A stretch of DNA of 64,000 bases from NCBI RefSeq assembly GCF_003025555.1, contig NZ_PYMH01000003.1, positions 62,001 through 126,000 on the forward strand. Direction: 5' to 3'. Numbering within the stretch: the stretch's first letter is position 1; every line of letters starts with the position of its first letter. This document shows, in pieces, positions 25,461 through 33,481 of the stretch. Made by a program: the position numbers and the translations under genes. The stretch comes from Photobacterium lutimaris. GTDB taxonomy: Bacteria; Pseudomonadota; Gammaproteobacteria; Enterobacterales; Vibrionaceae. Below the pieces are notes generated by a model, which was not told the origin of the DNA, did not search any database, and was given only the letters and a program-made list of their open reading frames with translations.

Positions 25461-26951
25461 ATGAACAGTACACTCTTTCTCACCGGTTTCGGTGCGTATG
25501 TGGTTTTTTTAATCTGGTTAGGATGGTTTGTATCGCGTAACCAGAAATCAGGCGAAGATTTTTTACTTGGAGGTCGTGGTCTTCCGCTATTTTTGGTACT
25601 GGGTACCACAGTAGCCACCATGGTGGGTACAGGCTCGAGTATGGGGGCGGTTGGCTTTGGCTACAACAATGGCTGGGCGGGTGCACTATACGGCATCGGC
25701 GGTGCATTGGGTATTCTACTGCTCGCCTACTGGTTTGCCCCAGTACGTAAGCTGAACTTCATGACCATGAGTGAAGAGCTGTCTTACTATGTCGGTGCCA
25801 ACAAAGTTGTCAAAAATGTCGTGGGCATTCTGATCTTTACCGCCTCTATCGGCTGGTTGGGGGCCCACATTCTAGGTGGCGGTATGTACCTTGCCTGGAT
25901 TGCAGATATTGATATCAACACGGCGAAGTTGATTATTGCCGCTGCTTTCACCATATACGTTGTTATCGGTGGATACACTGCGGTAGTCTGGACCGATACC
26001 ATTCAGGCCGTAATTCTCTTTGGTGGCTTCATTTTGATGGCGGTAATGTCGGTTGACCACATTGGTGGCCTAGACAACCTGTATGCGGCCATGGAGCCTT
26101 CGTCGGTTAGCTTCCTTGGCTTGCAAAAGCTGGGCATGATCCCGGGCATATCATTGGCACTAGTGGTTGGTGTGGGTATCTTGGCAACGCCTTCTTTCCG
26201 CCAGCGTATCTACTCGGGTAAAGATGTCCCGACTATCCGCCGCTCGTTCGTGATGTCGGGTGTACTGTACTTGTTCTTCTCTATCATCCCTGCGGTTATC
26301 GGTATGTCAGCGCATGCGATTAACCCTGAACTGAACAATGCGAACTTTGCCTTCCCGTATGTGGCAGCCACTGTACTTCCAGTGGGTATCGGCATGATTG
26401 TTCTGATCGCTGGTCTATCAGCAACCATGTCGAGCGCCAGCTCTGATGCGATTGCTGGTGTTTCTATCCTGTTGCGTGATATCTACATCATGTTTACCGG
26501 CAAAGTGCCGTCAAAAGACAAGATGGTGACTTACTCGCGTATCGCTTTGGTTATCTGTATCGGTTTGGCACTACTGTTCGCCCTGACCTCAAATGACATT
26601 ATCAGCTACATCACCAAGATGATTTCAACGGTAATGTCTGGCATGTTCGTGTGCGGTATGTTGGGTCGCTTCTGGGGCCGCTACAACTGGCAGGGTGCAC
26701 TGGCGACCTTAGCAGGTGCATCGGCAGCATCGTTCTCTATCATGTTCAATGCGGAGTGGACGGCATTCTGGGGTAACCCGGTGATCCCATCCGTGACAAC
26801 GGCTTTGATTGCCGGTGTGGTAGTGAGCCTAGTAACGCCAGCCAATGCGGTTTCTAAAGAAGAAGCCAAGGCGATCCTTGATGCAGAGCGCGCAGAGATG
26901 GAAAAGCCTGAAGAGCAAGGCATCAACGCTGAACCAGCCACTGCAAAATAA
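25461..26951 (+). CDS. Sodium:solute symporter (SSS family)
   Basis: A 496-residue permease with about 13 membrane helices. It has the early LGGRGLPLFLVLGTTVATMVG pattern of the SSS family and the sodium-site region AGLSATMSSASSDAIAG (about residue 320). The C-terminal 40 residues are charged and cytoplasmic. In this cluster it is the obvious importer of the substrate, proposed to be N-acetyl-D-glucosaminate or D-glucosaminate. A hairpin at 26971-27003 separates it from the kinase gene. Substrate cannot be read from sequence. Confidence 0.9.
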   Translation: MNSTLFLTGFGAYVVFLIWLGWFVSRNQKSGEDFLLGGRGLPLFLVLGTTVATMVGTGSSMGAVGFGYNNGWAGALYGIGGALGILLLAYWFAPVRKLNFMTMSEELSYYVGANKVVKNVVGILIFTASIGWLGAHILGGGMYLAWIADIDINTAKLIIAAAFTIYVVIGGYTAVVWTDTIQAVILFGGFILMAVMSVDHIGGLDNLYAAMEPSSVSFLGLQKLGMIPGISLALVVGVGILATPSFRQRIYSGKDVPTIRRSFVMSGVLYLFFSIIPAVIGMSAHAINPELNNANFAFPYVAATVLPVGIGMIVLIAGLSATMSSASSDAIAGVSILLRDIYIMFTGKVPSKDKMVTYSRIALVICIGLALLFALTSNDIISYITKMISTVMSGMFVCGMLGRFWGRYNWQGALATLAGASAASFSIMFNAEWTAFWGNPVIPSVTTALIAGVVVSLVTPANAVSKEEAKAILDAERAEMEKPEEQGINAEPATAK

Positions 26952-26970
26952 TCTTCTAAAACTCGTCAAA

Positions 26971-27003
26971 ATGCAGGCCTTTGTTGTGATGTAAGGCCTG
27001 CAT
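26971..27003 (+). terminator. Hairpin between symporter and KDG kinase
   Basis: ATGCAGGCCT and AGGCCTGCAT form a perfect 10-bp stem with a 13-base loop, 20 bp after the symporter stop. There is no T-run, so it may reduce rather than end read-through, or protect the upstream mRNA. Confidence 0.55.
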
Positions 27004-27051
27004 CTTCAATTACGCTTTAATAACAGTTCGAATAAATAGAAAGGTGGCAGT

Positions 27052-27972
27052 GTGAAAATTGCTTTTTTTGGTGAGTGTATGGTTGAACTCAGTGGTCAAC
27101 CGCTACAACGGACGTTTGGTGGCGATACGCTTAATACCGCGCTGTACTTGTCACGTCTGGGCACGAGCCGTGATATCGCTGTCAGCTACGCTACGGCCTT
27201 GGGTATTGATAACATCAGCCAGGATATGTTGAATGCTTGGGTGCATGAAAATATCGAAACGTCGATGGTGTGCAAACTACAGAATAAGTTACCGGGCCTT
27301 TACTTGGTTGAAACCGAGCCAAACGGTGAGCGTCATTTTCATTACTGGCGCAACGACAGTGCGGCGAAATTTTATTTTGCCAGCGGTACATCACCGCTTG
27401 AGCAAGCTATCGAAAAACATGAATTCGATGCCTTGTATATCAGCGGGATCAGTGTGGCGATTTTAGCTGAAGATGCCAAAGCAACCTTGATCACCTTGTT
27501 GGAAAAACACAAGGCGAAAGGCGGAAAAGTATTATTCGATAATAACTTCCGTCCTCAATTATGGACCTCAAAGCAAGCTCAGTATTGGTATTCACAAGTT
27601 CTGCCGTTTGTGGATATTGCTTTGATCACTGAAGATGATGATCACTTGGTCTGGGGGCAGACAGATATTATTGACCGATGCCAATCCTTCGGGTGTCAGG
27701 AAGTGGTGATTAAACGTGGAAGCGAGCCATGCTTAGTTGTTAGTGAGCTGCAATCTGCCCATCCGCATGAGTCATATATCGCGGCAAACAAAGTCGAAAA
27801 AGTGATTGATACCTGTGCCGCCGGTGATTCTTTTGCTGCAGGATATTTGGCTGGCCGCTTAAGTGGTGGCAGCGAAACCACGGCAGCTGAACTGGGTCAT
27901 CAGTTAGCTTCAATTGTTATTCAGCATCCCGGCGCGATTATTCCGGCAGATGCAATGAACGATTTAATGTAA
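27052..27972 (+). CDS. kdgK: 2-dehydro-3-deoxygluconokinase (PfkB family)
   Basis: A 306-residue PfkB-family sugar kinase. The N-terminal glycine-rich segment (MKIAFFGECMVELSG, then FGGDTLNTALYLSRLG) and the C-terminal anion-hole motif DTCAAGDSFAAGYLAG (about residue 248, with the catalytic Asp) are intact. KDG kinases phosphorylate 2-keto-3-deoxygluconate to KDPG. It is followed 22 bp later by the KDPG aldolase gene, which supports the assignment. The start is GTG-ATG ambiguous by nine or fewer bases; the GTG at 27052 is preceded by AAAGGTGG. Confidence 0.92.
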   Translation: MKIAFFGECMVELSGQPLQRTFGGDTLNTALYLSRLGTSRDIAVSYATALGIDNISQDMLNAWVHENIETSMVCKLQNKLPGLYLVETEPNGERHFHYWRNDSAAKFYFASGTSPLEQAIEKHEFDALYISGISVAILAEDAKATLITLLEKHKAKGGKVLFDNNFRPQLWTSKQAQYWYSQVLPFVDIALITEDDDHLVWGQTDIIDRCQSFGCQEVVIKRGSEPCLVVSELQSAHPHESYIAANKVEKVIDTCAAGDSFAAGYLAGRLSGGSETTAAELGHQLASIVIQHPGAIIPADAMNDLM

Positions 27973-27994
27973 AAGATTATAGGAACATTGGAAC

Positions 27995-28627
27995 ATGTCT
28001 CAGCAAATCATCGAGAAATTAAAAGCCTTCAAAGTTATCCCTGTTATTCAAATCAACGATGTGTCTCAGGCTGTGCCTCTGGCGAAGACTCTAGTCGAAA
28101 ATGGCTTGCCGGTTGCAGAAGTGACATTCCGCACTGAAGCCGCAGCTGAAGCTATCCGTTTGATGCGTGAAGCCTATCCAGAGATGTGCATTGGCGCAGG
28201 GACAGTCCTGAATGCTGAGCAGGTTGACCGAGCAAAAGCGGCCGGTTCTGAGTTTGTGGTTGCGCCTGGCCTTAATCCTAATACGGTTCGCTATTGCCAA
28301 GAGCAAGGGATCCCGATGGTACCAGGCGTCAACAACCCAAGCCAAGTTGAGCAAGCGTTGGAGTTGGGATTGACGTTCTTGAAGTTTTTCCCAGCTGAAG
28401 CATCAGGTGGTATCAACATGGTCAAGTCGCTGCTGGCACCTTACGTGGATGTGTCCTTTATGCCTACGGGGGGGATCGGTAAGGCCAATGTGCGTGATTA
28501 CTTAGCTATCGAACGGGTGATTTGCTGCGGCGGTACTTGGATGGTGGCGCCAAAGCTAATTGAAAATGGCGAGTGGGACGAAATTGGCCGTTTGGTTCGT
28601 GAAGCGGTTGAATTAGTCAGTGAATAA
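27995..28627 (+). CDS. eda: 2-dehydro-3-deoxyphosphogluconate (KDPG) aldolase
   Basis: A 210-residue class I aldolase that splits KDPG to pyruvate and glyceraldehyde 3-phosphate. The general-acid Glu region VAEVTFRTEAA (about residue 43), the phosphate-binding GAGTV and the Schiff-base Lys in FLKFFPAEASGG (about residue 130) are present. It closes the cluster and is followed by a terminator at 28664-28687. Together with the kinase it feeds the proposed glucosaminate route into central metabolism; a second, general eda may exist elsewhere. Confidence 0.95.
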   Translation: MSQQIIEKLKAFKVIPVIQINDVSQAVPLAKTLVENGLPVAEVTFRTEAAAEAIRLMREAYPEMCIGAGTVLNAEQVDRAKAAGSEFVVAPGLNPNTVRYCQEQGIPMVPGVNNPSQVEQALELGLTFLKFFPAEASGGINMVKSLLAPYVDVSFMPTGGIGKANVRDYLAIERVICCGGTWMVAPKLIENGEWDEIGRLVREAVELVSE

Positions 28628-28663
28628 CTGAGGTTTCTCACCTCGAAATTGTGTTTGTTAGTT

Positions 28664-28687
28664 GCCCACTTCTGGTGGGCCTCTTTT
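28664..28687 (+). terminator. Terminator after eda
   Basis: GCCCAC-TTCTG-GTGGGC followed by CTCTTTT, 37 bp after the eda stop. Confidence 0.8.
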
Positions 28688-28924
28688 GGTTTGCAGCGCA
28701 TATAGCAAAGTGATCGGATTCTGCTACTATCAACCTTTCTTAGTCAAAACAGCAATTGATGGTATTCCATACGAAAGAGGTCGTTTTTTTGGCTTGATGT
28801 GTTGGAAATTGTTCAGTTGACGCAAGTTATTGTATTTTTGTTTGACTCATCCCTGAAAATCAGTAAATTACACCTCCGTACCGCAGCGGCATTGGCCGAA
28901 TCGAGCGGTAAGAATAAAATTGAT

Positions 28925-28998
28925 GGCGCGTTGGCAGAGTGGCTATGCAGCGGATTGCAAATCCGTGGACCTCGGTTCGACTCCGGGACGCGCCTCCA
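28925..28998 (+). tRNA. tRNA-Cys(GCA), copy 1
   Basis: A 74-nt cloverleaf with acceptor arm GGCGCGT/ACGCGCC, anticodon loop containing GCA, T-arm GGTTCGACTCC and encoded 3' TCCA. Confidence 0.96.
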
Positions 28999-29070
28999 TA
29001 TATCAGGTTCTGATGCCTTGTGGGTGGCAGCAACCGATCAAACCGCCTAATGGGCGAGTTTGAACAATTT

Positions 29071-29144
29071 GGCGCGTTGGCAGAGTGGCTATGCAGCGGA
29101 TTGCAAATCCGTGGACCTCGGTTCGACTCCGGGACGCGCCTCCA
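29071..29144 (+). tRNA. tRNA-Cys(GCA), copy 2
   Basis: Identical in sequence to the copy at 28925-28998, including the GCA anticodon and encoded CCA. Confidence 0.96.
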
Positions 29145-29216
29145 TATATCAGGTTCTGGTGCCTTGTGGGTGGCAGCAACCGAACAAACCGCCTAGTGGG
29201 TGAGTTTGAACAATTT

Positions 29217-29290
29217 GGCGCGTTGGCAGAGTGGCTATGCAGCGGATTGCAAATCCGTGGACCTCGGTTCGACTCCGGGACGCGCCTCCA
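29217..29290 (+). tRNA. tRNA-Cys(GCA), copy 3
   Basis: Identical in sequence to the other two copies. It is followed seven bases later by a strong terminator. Confidence 0.96.
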
Positions 29291-29296
29291 TCATTG

Positions 29297-29326
29297 AAGG
29301 CCTAGCGGTAACGCTAGGCCTTTTTT
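29297..29326 (+). terminator. Terminator of the tRNA-Cys transcript
   Basis: Perfect 11-bp stem AAGGCCTAGCG/CGCTAGGCCTT around GTAA, followed by TTTT. Confidence 0.9.
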
Positions 29327-29334
29327 GTATGTAT

Positions 29335-29940
29335 TCATCCTGCCAACTCGATAAAATTATTGACCCCAAACAAGCAAATGACCAACCCGCCTAACAGTTG
29401 TAGGTAGAAGGGAAAGGTGATGCTGTCATCATCCTTGAAGGCAAATCCGGAAAGGGCCAGTAGGCACTGAACGGTTAAGCTGCCAAAAAAGATGGCGCCA
29501 GCTAACTGCATGGCAAAGATTAAATCGACTTGCTCGGTAGAATGACCAATAAATGCCGACAAAGCGATGATGGCGATAGGATTGGCAAGGGTGAGGTAAA
29601 AGGCTGAACGGAACCCGAGTTTTTTGGCCGGGCGATGTACCTTTGCGAGCAGCTTGGTATTTTTCATGGCGTTGAACATCATATAGAACCCCATGAAAAT
29701 AAGTACCCAAGATGAGAGCAGAATGATCTGATAATGGTATTGGTCGAGTTGGCTGATCAGCAGGCTGCCGGATACGAAGCTGATCAATGCGTAGCAATAG
29801 TCCGCCAAGGCTGCTCCAGCAGCGCTTCGAACCGCTGCCACATAACCATGGTGTATCCCATTGTTGAGCACCAAAATGGCTATTGGCCCGACGGTTAATG
29901 ACAAGATAATACCAAACAGAATGGCTTTCATCATTTCCAT
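29335..29940 (-). CDS. LysE/RhtB family amino acid exporter
   Basis: A 201-residue membrane protein with about six helices. The N-terminus GIILSLTVGPIAILVLNNGIHHG is the LysE-family signature, and AAGAALADYCYALISF follows. Members export amino acids or related small molecules; the substrate is not predictable here. The nearby tRNA-Cys genes do not imply cysteine export. GGGGGAAAT lies just before the ATG. It is monocistronic. Confidence 0.88.
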   Translation of the reverse strand: MEMMKAILFGIILSLTVGPIAILVLNNGIHHGYVAAVRSAAGAALADYCYALISFVSGSLLISQLDQYHYQIILLSSWVLIFMGFYMMFNAMKNTKLLAKVHRPAKKLGFRSAFYLTLANPIAIIALSAFIGHSTEQVDLIFAMQLAGAIFFGSLTVQCLLALSGFAFKDDDSITFPFYLQLLGGLVICLFGVNNFIELAG

Positions 29941-30180
29941 AGATTTCCCCCCTCAGAGACTCACCGCCTTTCCCCTGTATATTGACGCTACTGGGGCTAT
30001 GACTTTCGGTGGTTTTATTTTAATCATAGTCAGGGGTGGATATTATGTGCCAGAAGAAAGCATATGCTTTTTAGAAGGTTATAACAGATGAGACAATATT
30101 CTTGAGGGGCTTGAGTAAATCTTGTTTTTGTATAAATCCCAGATGCAGGTAGGGCTGCACCTGGGAGATAAAATTATGGG

Positions 30181-30324
30181 TTACTTGTGAGAATCTTCCT
30201 TACGCTTTATCGGCTGATCACCGATGGTTGTTTTCCCTGGGCAGACTTTCTTAACCGGACATTTTGGGCATCCCCACACGGCGGCATACGGACACAGCGC
30301 CATTTCTTTACTTTTCTTCGACAT
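30181..30324 (-). CDS. Small Cys-rich protein, function unknown (47 aa)
   Basis: A 47-codon frame from ATG 30322-30324 to TAA 30181-30183. The product reads CPYAAVWGCPKCPVKKVCPG in its centre: four cysteines, three of them followed by Pro, spaced like a metal or Fe-S site (C-x7-C-x2-C-x5-C), flanked by Lys-rich ends. Such regular spacing is unlikely by chance. It lies between the LysE gene and the acyl-CoA hydrolase gene, all on the minus strand. I do not recognise the family; zinc or cluster binding is inference. Confidence 0.65.
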   Translation of the reverse strand: MSKKSKEMALCPYAAVWGCPKCPVKKVCPGKTTIGDQPIKRKEDSHK

Positions 30325-30354
30325 TGAATACCTCATTGCTCTCTATTGCTATAT

Positions 30355-30382
30355 AAGAAAACTGGGCCGTCGGGGACCCAGT
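30355..30382 (-). terminator. Terminator of the acetyl-CoA hydrolase gene
   Basis: On the minus strand ACTGGG-N10-CCCAGT is followed by TTTCTTATAT, 18 bp after the stop codon. Confidence 0.7.
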
Positions 30383-30399
30383 CTTTATTAACGCAATGA

Positions 30400-32643
30400 T
30401 CACTTCACTAGTTCAGCGATCACTAACTTGCGTGTAATTTTTTCTTGAAGGCTCTCAGGTTTGTCGAGACCGACACGCTTAAGCAGAATGTCTACATCGT
30501 GGCCTGCTTTAGGTGCAGACAAAGATTGAGCGATTGCTTTTAGTTTGCCTGCTGGTGTTGCGCACTTAGACTTCAACGCTTTTAAGGCTTTGCCAAGTTT
30601 CAGCTCTTGTTCGGTAAAACTACAGCCAAATGGGAATGGCCCGAAAATATCTTGGTCGGTGTACTTCTTGTAGAAAGCTTGAATAGCCTCCGGGGTGTTA
30701 TTGGCGAACTCTTTCGGGATTTGGTAATCCTTGGCTACTTTACCTGCGGCTTTGGCTTCTTCTAGTAGCTGCTGCTGGAAACGTGAGTCGGCAATCTTGA
30801 TCAGCTCGGTGTATACCACGTGATCAGGCTTGCTTCGGAGGTTAGCAATACCGTATTCCGTTACCACAATATCACGCAACTGGCGTGGAATGGTATTGTG
30901 GCCGTAGTTGAACAGAATGTTCGAGCGCAATTTGCCTTTACGGAACGAACAACTGCGGATCTTGATGATAGAACGAGACTCACGCATTTGCCCTGACTGA
31001 GCGACAAAGTTGTACTGCCCGCCAACACCGCTAACGACTTGACCGTTTTCAAGTGCATCAGATACCACTGAGCCATCCAGCGTCACCATCATGCCTGAGT
31101 TCATAAAGCGAGCATGTTGGCGCTGAGCTTGTTTGAGCTGTTGGTTGCCAAGGAAGTGATCGTACAAGTCATTGACATAATTCACACTGGTCATACAGAA
31201 CTTGTCGTGATCTTCCTGAGTAAAGTTATTCAGCTCTTGGTAGAAGTCTTTAGGGCCAATGAAGAAAGCACCGTGCATGACCGTGCCGCCTTTGAGGCGT
31301 TGGCCGAGTGCGTATTTGGTGATCCACTCCAGAGCATCTTTGTCTTGGATATTGGCTTTGCTGGTTCCGTCGGTGGTGACTAGCTTACCGTCAACGTAAT
31401 CGACCTTGTTGTTGAAAATACCAAAGCGTTTAAGGTAAGTCACATCTGCGGCTGTTAACTCGGCTGAAATCGCTTCTCGCTCTAGTAGTGCGAGCAAAGT
31501 GATTACAGAGACATCATGATTAATCAAACCATCATTGAGCAGGCGTTGGATAGTGAGATCTTCGAATACTTCGCGCTTCAAGATACCGGCTCGGTATAGG
31601 TGTACAAAACCATCAACCATCAGTTCGCTACAGCCGTAAAGCCCTTGTTCGAATACGCCAGTATCACCCACTTCTTTACAGATAGGGAATTTTTCGTAGA
31701 CATTGAGCTCAGATAGCATCTTGTTGTAGATGCGGTTTTTCTGATGGCGTACCAAGGCACTATAGCTAAGTGCACTACTGAGCGAACCAATCCCAACCTG
31801 CAGGGTACCGCCATCTTTGATCAGGGCACTGGAATAGAGGCCAATCATATGATCTTCAGCTGAGATGCTGGCATGAGGCGCTGCAAACAGCTGATAGTCT
31901 TTGTGATCTGGCAGGCTATTGCCATCCAAAATGAAATCAAATGCAGAGCTAGCCACTTCAGCATGATTTTGCATGAATGGCATATTGCTGTTTACTTCAC
32001 CGATAATAGCGATATTTCGGCCTTGTGCATTTAGCTTTTTGATTTCAGGGATAAAATCCAAAGCGAGATCGGAGTTACTGCATAAGCTGTAGGTCGTTAC
32101 GCCGTCGATAGTACGGGCGGCAACCAGCTGACCGATAACATTAACACCTTTATCAAGTAAGTCACGAACGGCGTGGGTGTAGTTGGTAGAGGTGTAGTTC
32201 TGCTGTTGTGGCGAGTTCATGAAGCTACCGGCTTTGAAGAAGAACTCACTGATGGTGACGTTACTTGGTACTTTGCCTGCCCGAAGATCCATGACGTAGT
32301 CGATGTCTGGCACGTCAGCAAACTCACGGGCAACAAAAGGTTCCAGAAAACCGCGTTCGATTTTGCTTTTACCTACGGGCTTTTCAAGGGTGATCCCGGT
32401 TTCGATGCGCAGGTTAATACTCTGGTCTTTTTTGGCTCGCTGATAAAGCGCGTTAACAAAACTAACAGGCTTACCGATAGCAAGCGGAGCACCCAAAACA
32501 ATATTCTTACCCACTGTCGCAATGATTTGATCAACCATCTCGTCAGCCGTGGCAACGACAGTAGCGGGAGCTTTATCGGGGTGGACAGACGTATCAAGGG
32601 GTGAGGTTGGGTATGATGAATCTACGATTTCTAAAACTGACAT
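30400..32643 (-). CDS. Acetyl-CoA hydrolase/CoA-transferase family protein, long form
   Basis: A 747-residue protein of the acetyl-CoA hydrolase/4-hydroxybutyrate CoA-transferase family. Typical features are VGIGSLSSALSYSALVRHQ (about residue 280), GVGGQYNFVAQSGQMRESRS (about 540) and VTEYGIANLRSK (about 600). The family moves CoA between short acyl groups through a Glu-CoA thioester. It is longer than the usual roughly 500-residue members, with extra sequence in the N-terminal part and at the C-terminus. It is divergent from a phasin-WS/DGAT unit, so a role in acyl-CoA balance during lipid or polyester storage is possible but inferred. Confidence 0.85.
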   Translation of the reverse strand: MSVLEIVDSSYPTSPLDTSVHPDKAPATVVATADEMVDQIIATVGKNIVLGAPLAIGKPVSFVNALYQRAKKDQSINLRIETGITLEKPVGKSKIERGFLEPFVAREFADVPDIDYVMDLRAGKVPSNVTISEFFFKAGSFMNSPQQQNYTSTNYTHAVRDLLDKGVNVIGQLVAARTIDGVTTYSLCSNSDLALDFIPEIKKLNAQGRNIAIIGEVNSNMPFMQNHAEVASSAFDFILDGNSLPDHKDYQLFAAPHASISAEDHMIGLYSSALIKDGGTLQVGIGSLSSALSYSALVRHQKNRIYNKMLSELNVYEKFPICKEVGDTGVFEQGLYGCSELMVDGFVHLYRAGILKREVFEDLTIQRLLNDGLINHDVSVITLLALLEREAISAELTAADVTYLKRFGIFNNKVDYVDGKLVTTDGTSKANIQDKDALEWITKYALGQRLKGGTVMHGAFFIGPKDFYQELNNFTQEDHDKFCMTSVNYVNDLYDHFLGNQQLKQAQRQHARFMNSGMMVTLDGSVVSDALENGQVVSGVGGQYNFVAQSGQMRESRSIIKIRSCSFRKGKLRSNILFNYGHNTIPRQLRDIVVTEYGIANLRSKPDHVVYTELIKIADSRFQQQLLEEAKAAGKVAKDYQIPKEFANNTPEAIQAFYKKYTDQDIFGPFPFGCSFTEQELKLGKALKALKSKCATPAGKLKAIAQSLSAPKAGHDVDILLKRVGLDKPESLQEKITRKLVIAELVK

Positions 32644-32987
32644 AGTGCATTCCTTGTTCGATGTTATTCATATAAGTTCTTATAGTTGTTATCTCCCCAT
32701 TGTTACCCCTGAACTTAGAGCGTTCACTCTATTTTTGGGTAAAAAAGGCCCCAAATTTACTCATTGTCTTGTTTTGGGACTTTTGTCACGTGTATGGGCA
32801 ATGAGCATTGCTAGTGTATTGCTATACGTTGAAGCCAGTGATTTTCATCTGTAGGAAGATGTGTGAGCAACTTACCAATTCCTTTCTTGAATTAGAAAGA
32901 TTGATCTAATTCTGCTTGGTAGGGTTGAAGCATCGAGTATTCCCAAGTTATTTGGGTACTACATCTCTCTGATTTGTTGAGGATAAA
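32644..32987. other. Divergent control region between CoA hydrolase and phasin
   Basis: This 344-bp stretch contains no gene I can support. It holds the 8-8-8 inverted repeat at 32889-32912 and a small stem CCCAA-GTTAT-TTGGG at 32942-32956. Confidence 0.55.
32889..32912. promoter_or_regulatory. Inverted repeat upstream of phasin, candidate operator
   Basis: GAATTAGA and TCTAATTC form a perfect 8-bp inverted repeat with an 8-base spacer, 76 bp before the phasin start. It could be a TetR-type or PhaR-type operator; the binding protein is not in the window. Confidence 0.5.
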
Positions 32988-33350
32988 ATGATGATTAACC
33001 CTAAAAAACTTATTGGTAGTGTTAAATCGGCCACCCAGATGGGTGAATCTTCAGTTCGCACTGTCATTTGGGCTGGGCTTGGTGCATACAGCAAAGGTAC
33101 CGAGCAAGTCGGTATGGCGCAGCATATGATAACTAAGCAACTGCAAGATTTAGTTTCTAAAGGCAGTGAAGTGGAAACTGAAATGGTTGAGCGCATACAA
33201 GACACCAAGCGCGGATTGTTTGGTCAAGCTGAATCGCAATTCAACCGTGGTTTTAATTCGACTTGCGGTATTGACCGCGATCGTATGAGTAATTTTGAGA
33301 AGAAAGTTGACCACCTACAAGAGATTGTAGAAAAACTGGCTGCAAAGTAA
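32988..33350 (+). CDS. Phasin family protein
   Basis: A 120-residue, largely helical, amphipathic protein with the phasin-type pattern SVRTVIWAGLGAYSKGTEQV (about residues 22-41) and a C-terminal coiled region FEKKVDHLQEIVEKL. Phasins coat intracellular storage granules (polyhydroxyalkanoate or lipid). No PHA synthase is in the window; instead the next gene is a wax ester synthase/DGAT, so coating of neutral-lipid inclusions is an alternative. The GAGG ribosome site is six bases before ATG. Confidence 0.8.
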   Translation: MMINPKKLIGSVKSATQMGESSVRTVIWAGLGAYSKGTEQVGMAQHMITKQLQDLVSKGSEVETEMVERIQDTKRGLFGQAESQFNRGFNSTCGIDRDRMSNFEKKVDHLQEIVEKLAAK

Positions 33351-33481
33351 CGGACTGTACACATTAGGCGACAATGGCAAAGGGACAGACCTTGATTGGT
33401 GGTGGTAACACCGCGATACGATATAAGAGCAGTTTACGCCATCAATCAGACCATGCCACAACGCAAAAAAGGAAAAGATTT

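Larger units (their letters stand above)
28925..29290 (+). repeat. Triplicated tRNA-Cys unit (146-bp tandem repeat)
   Basis: Three identical tRNA-Cys genes are separated by two 72-bp spacers (28999-29070 and 29145-29216) that differ at only a few positions. The unit therefore arose by recent tandem duplication of tRNA plus spacer and is probably one transcript ending at 29326. Confidence 0.93.

Noticed and set aside
28799..29394. Several open frames running through the tRNA-Cys copies
   Set aside because: They repeat because the tRNA genes repeat; they consist of tRNA sequence translated by chance.
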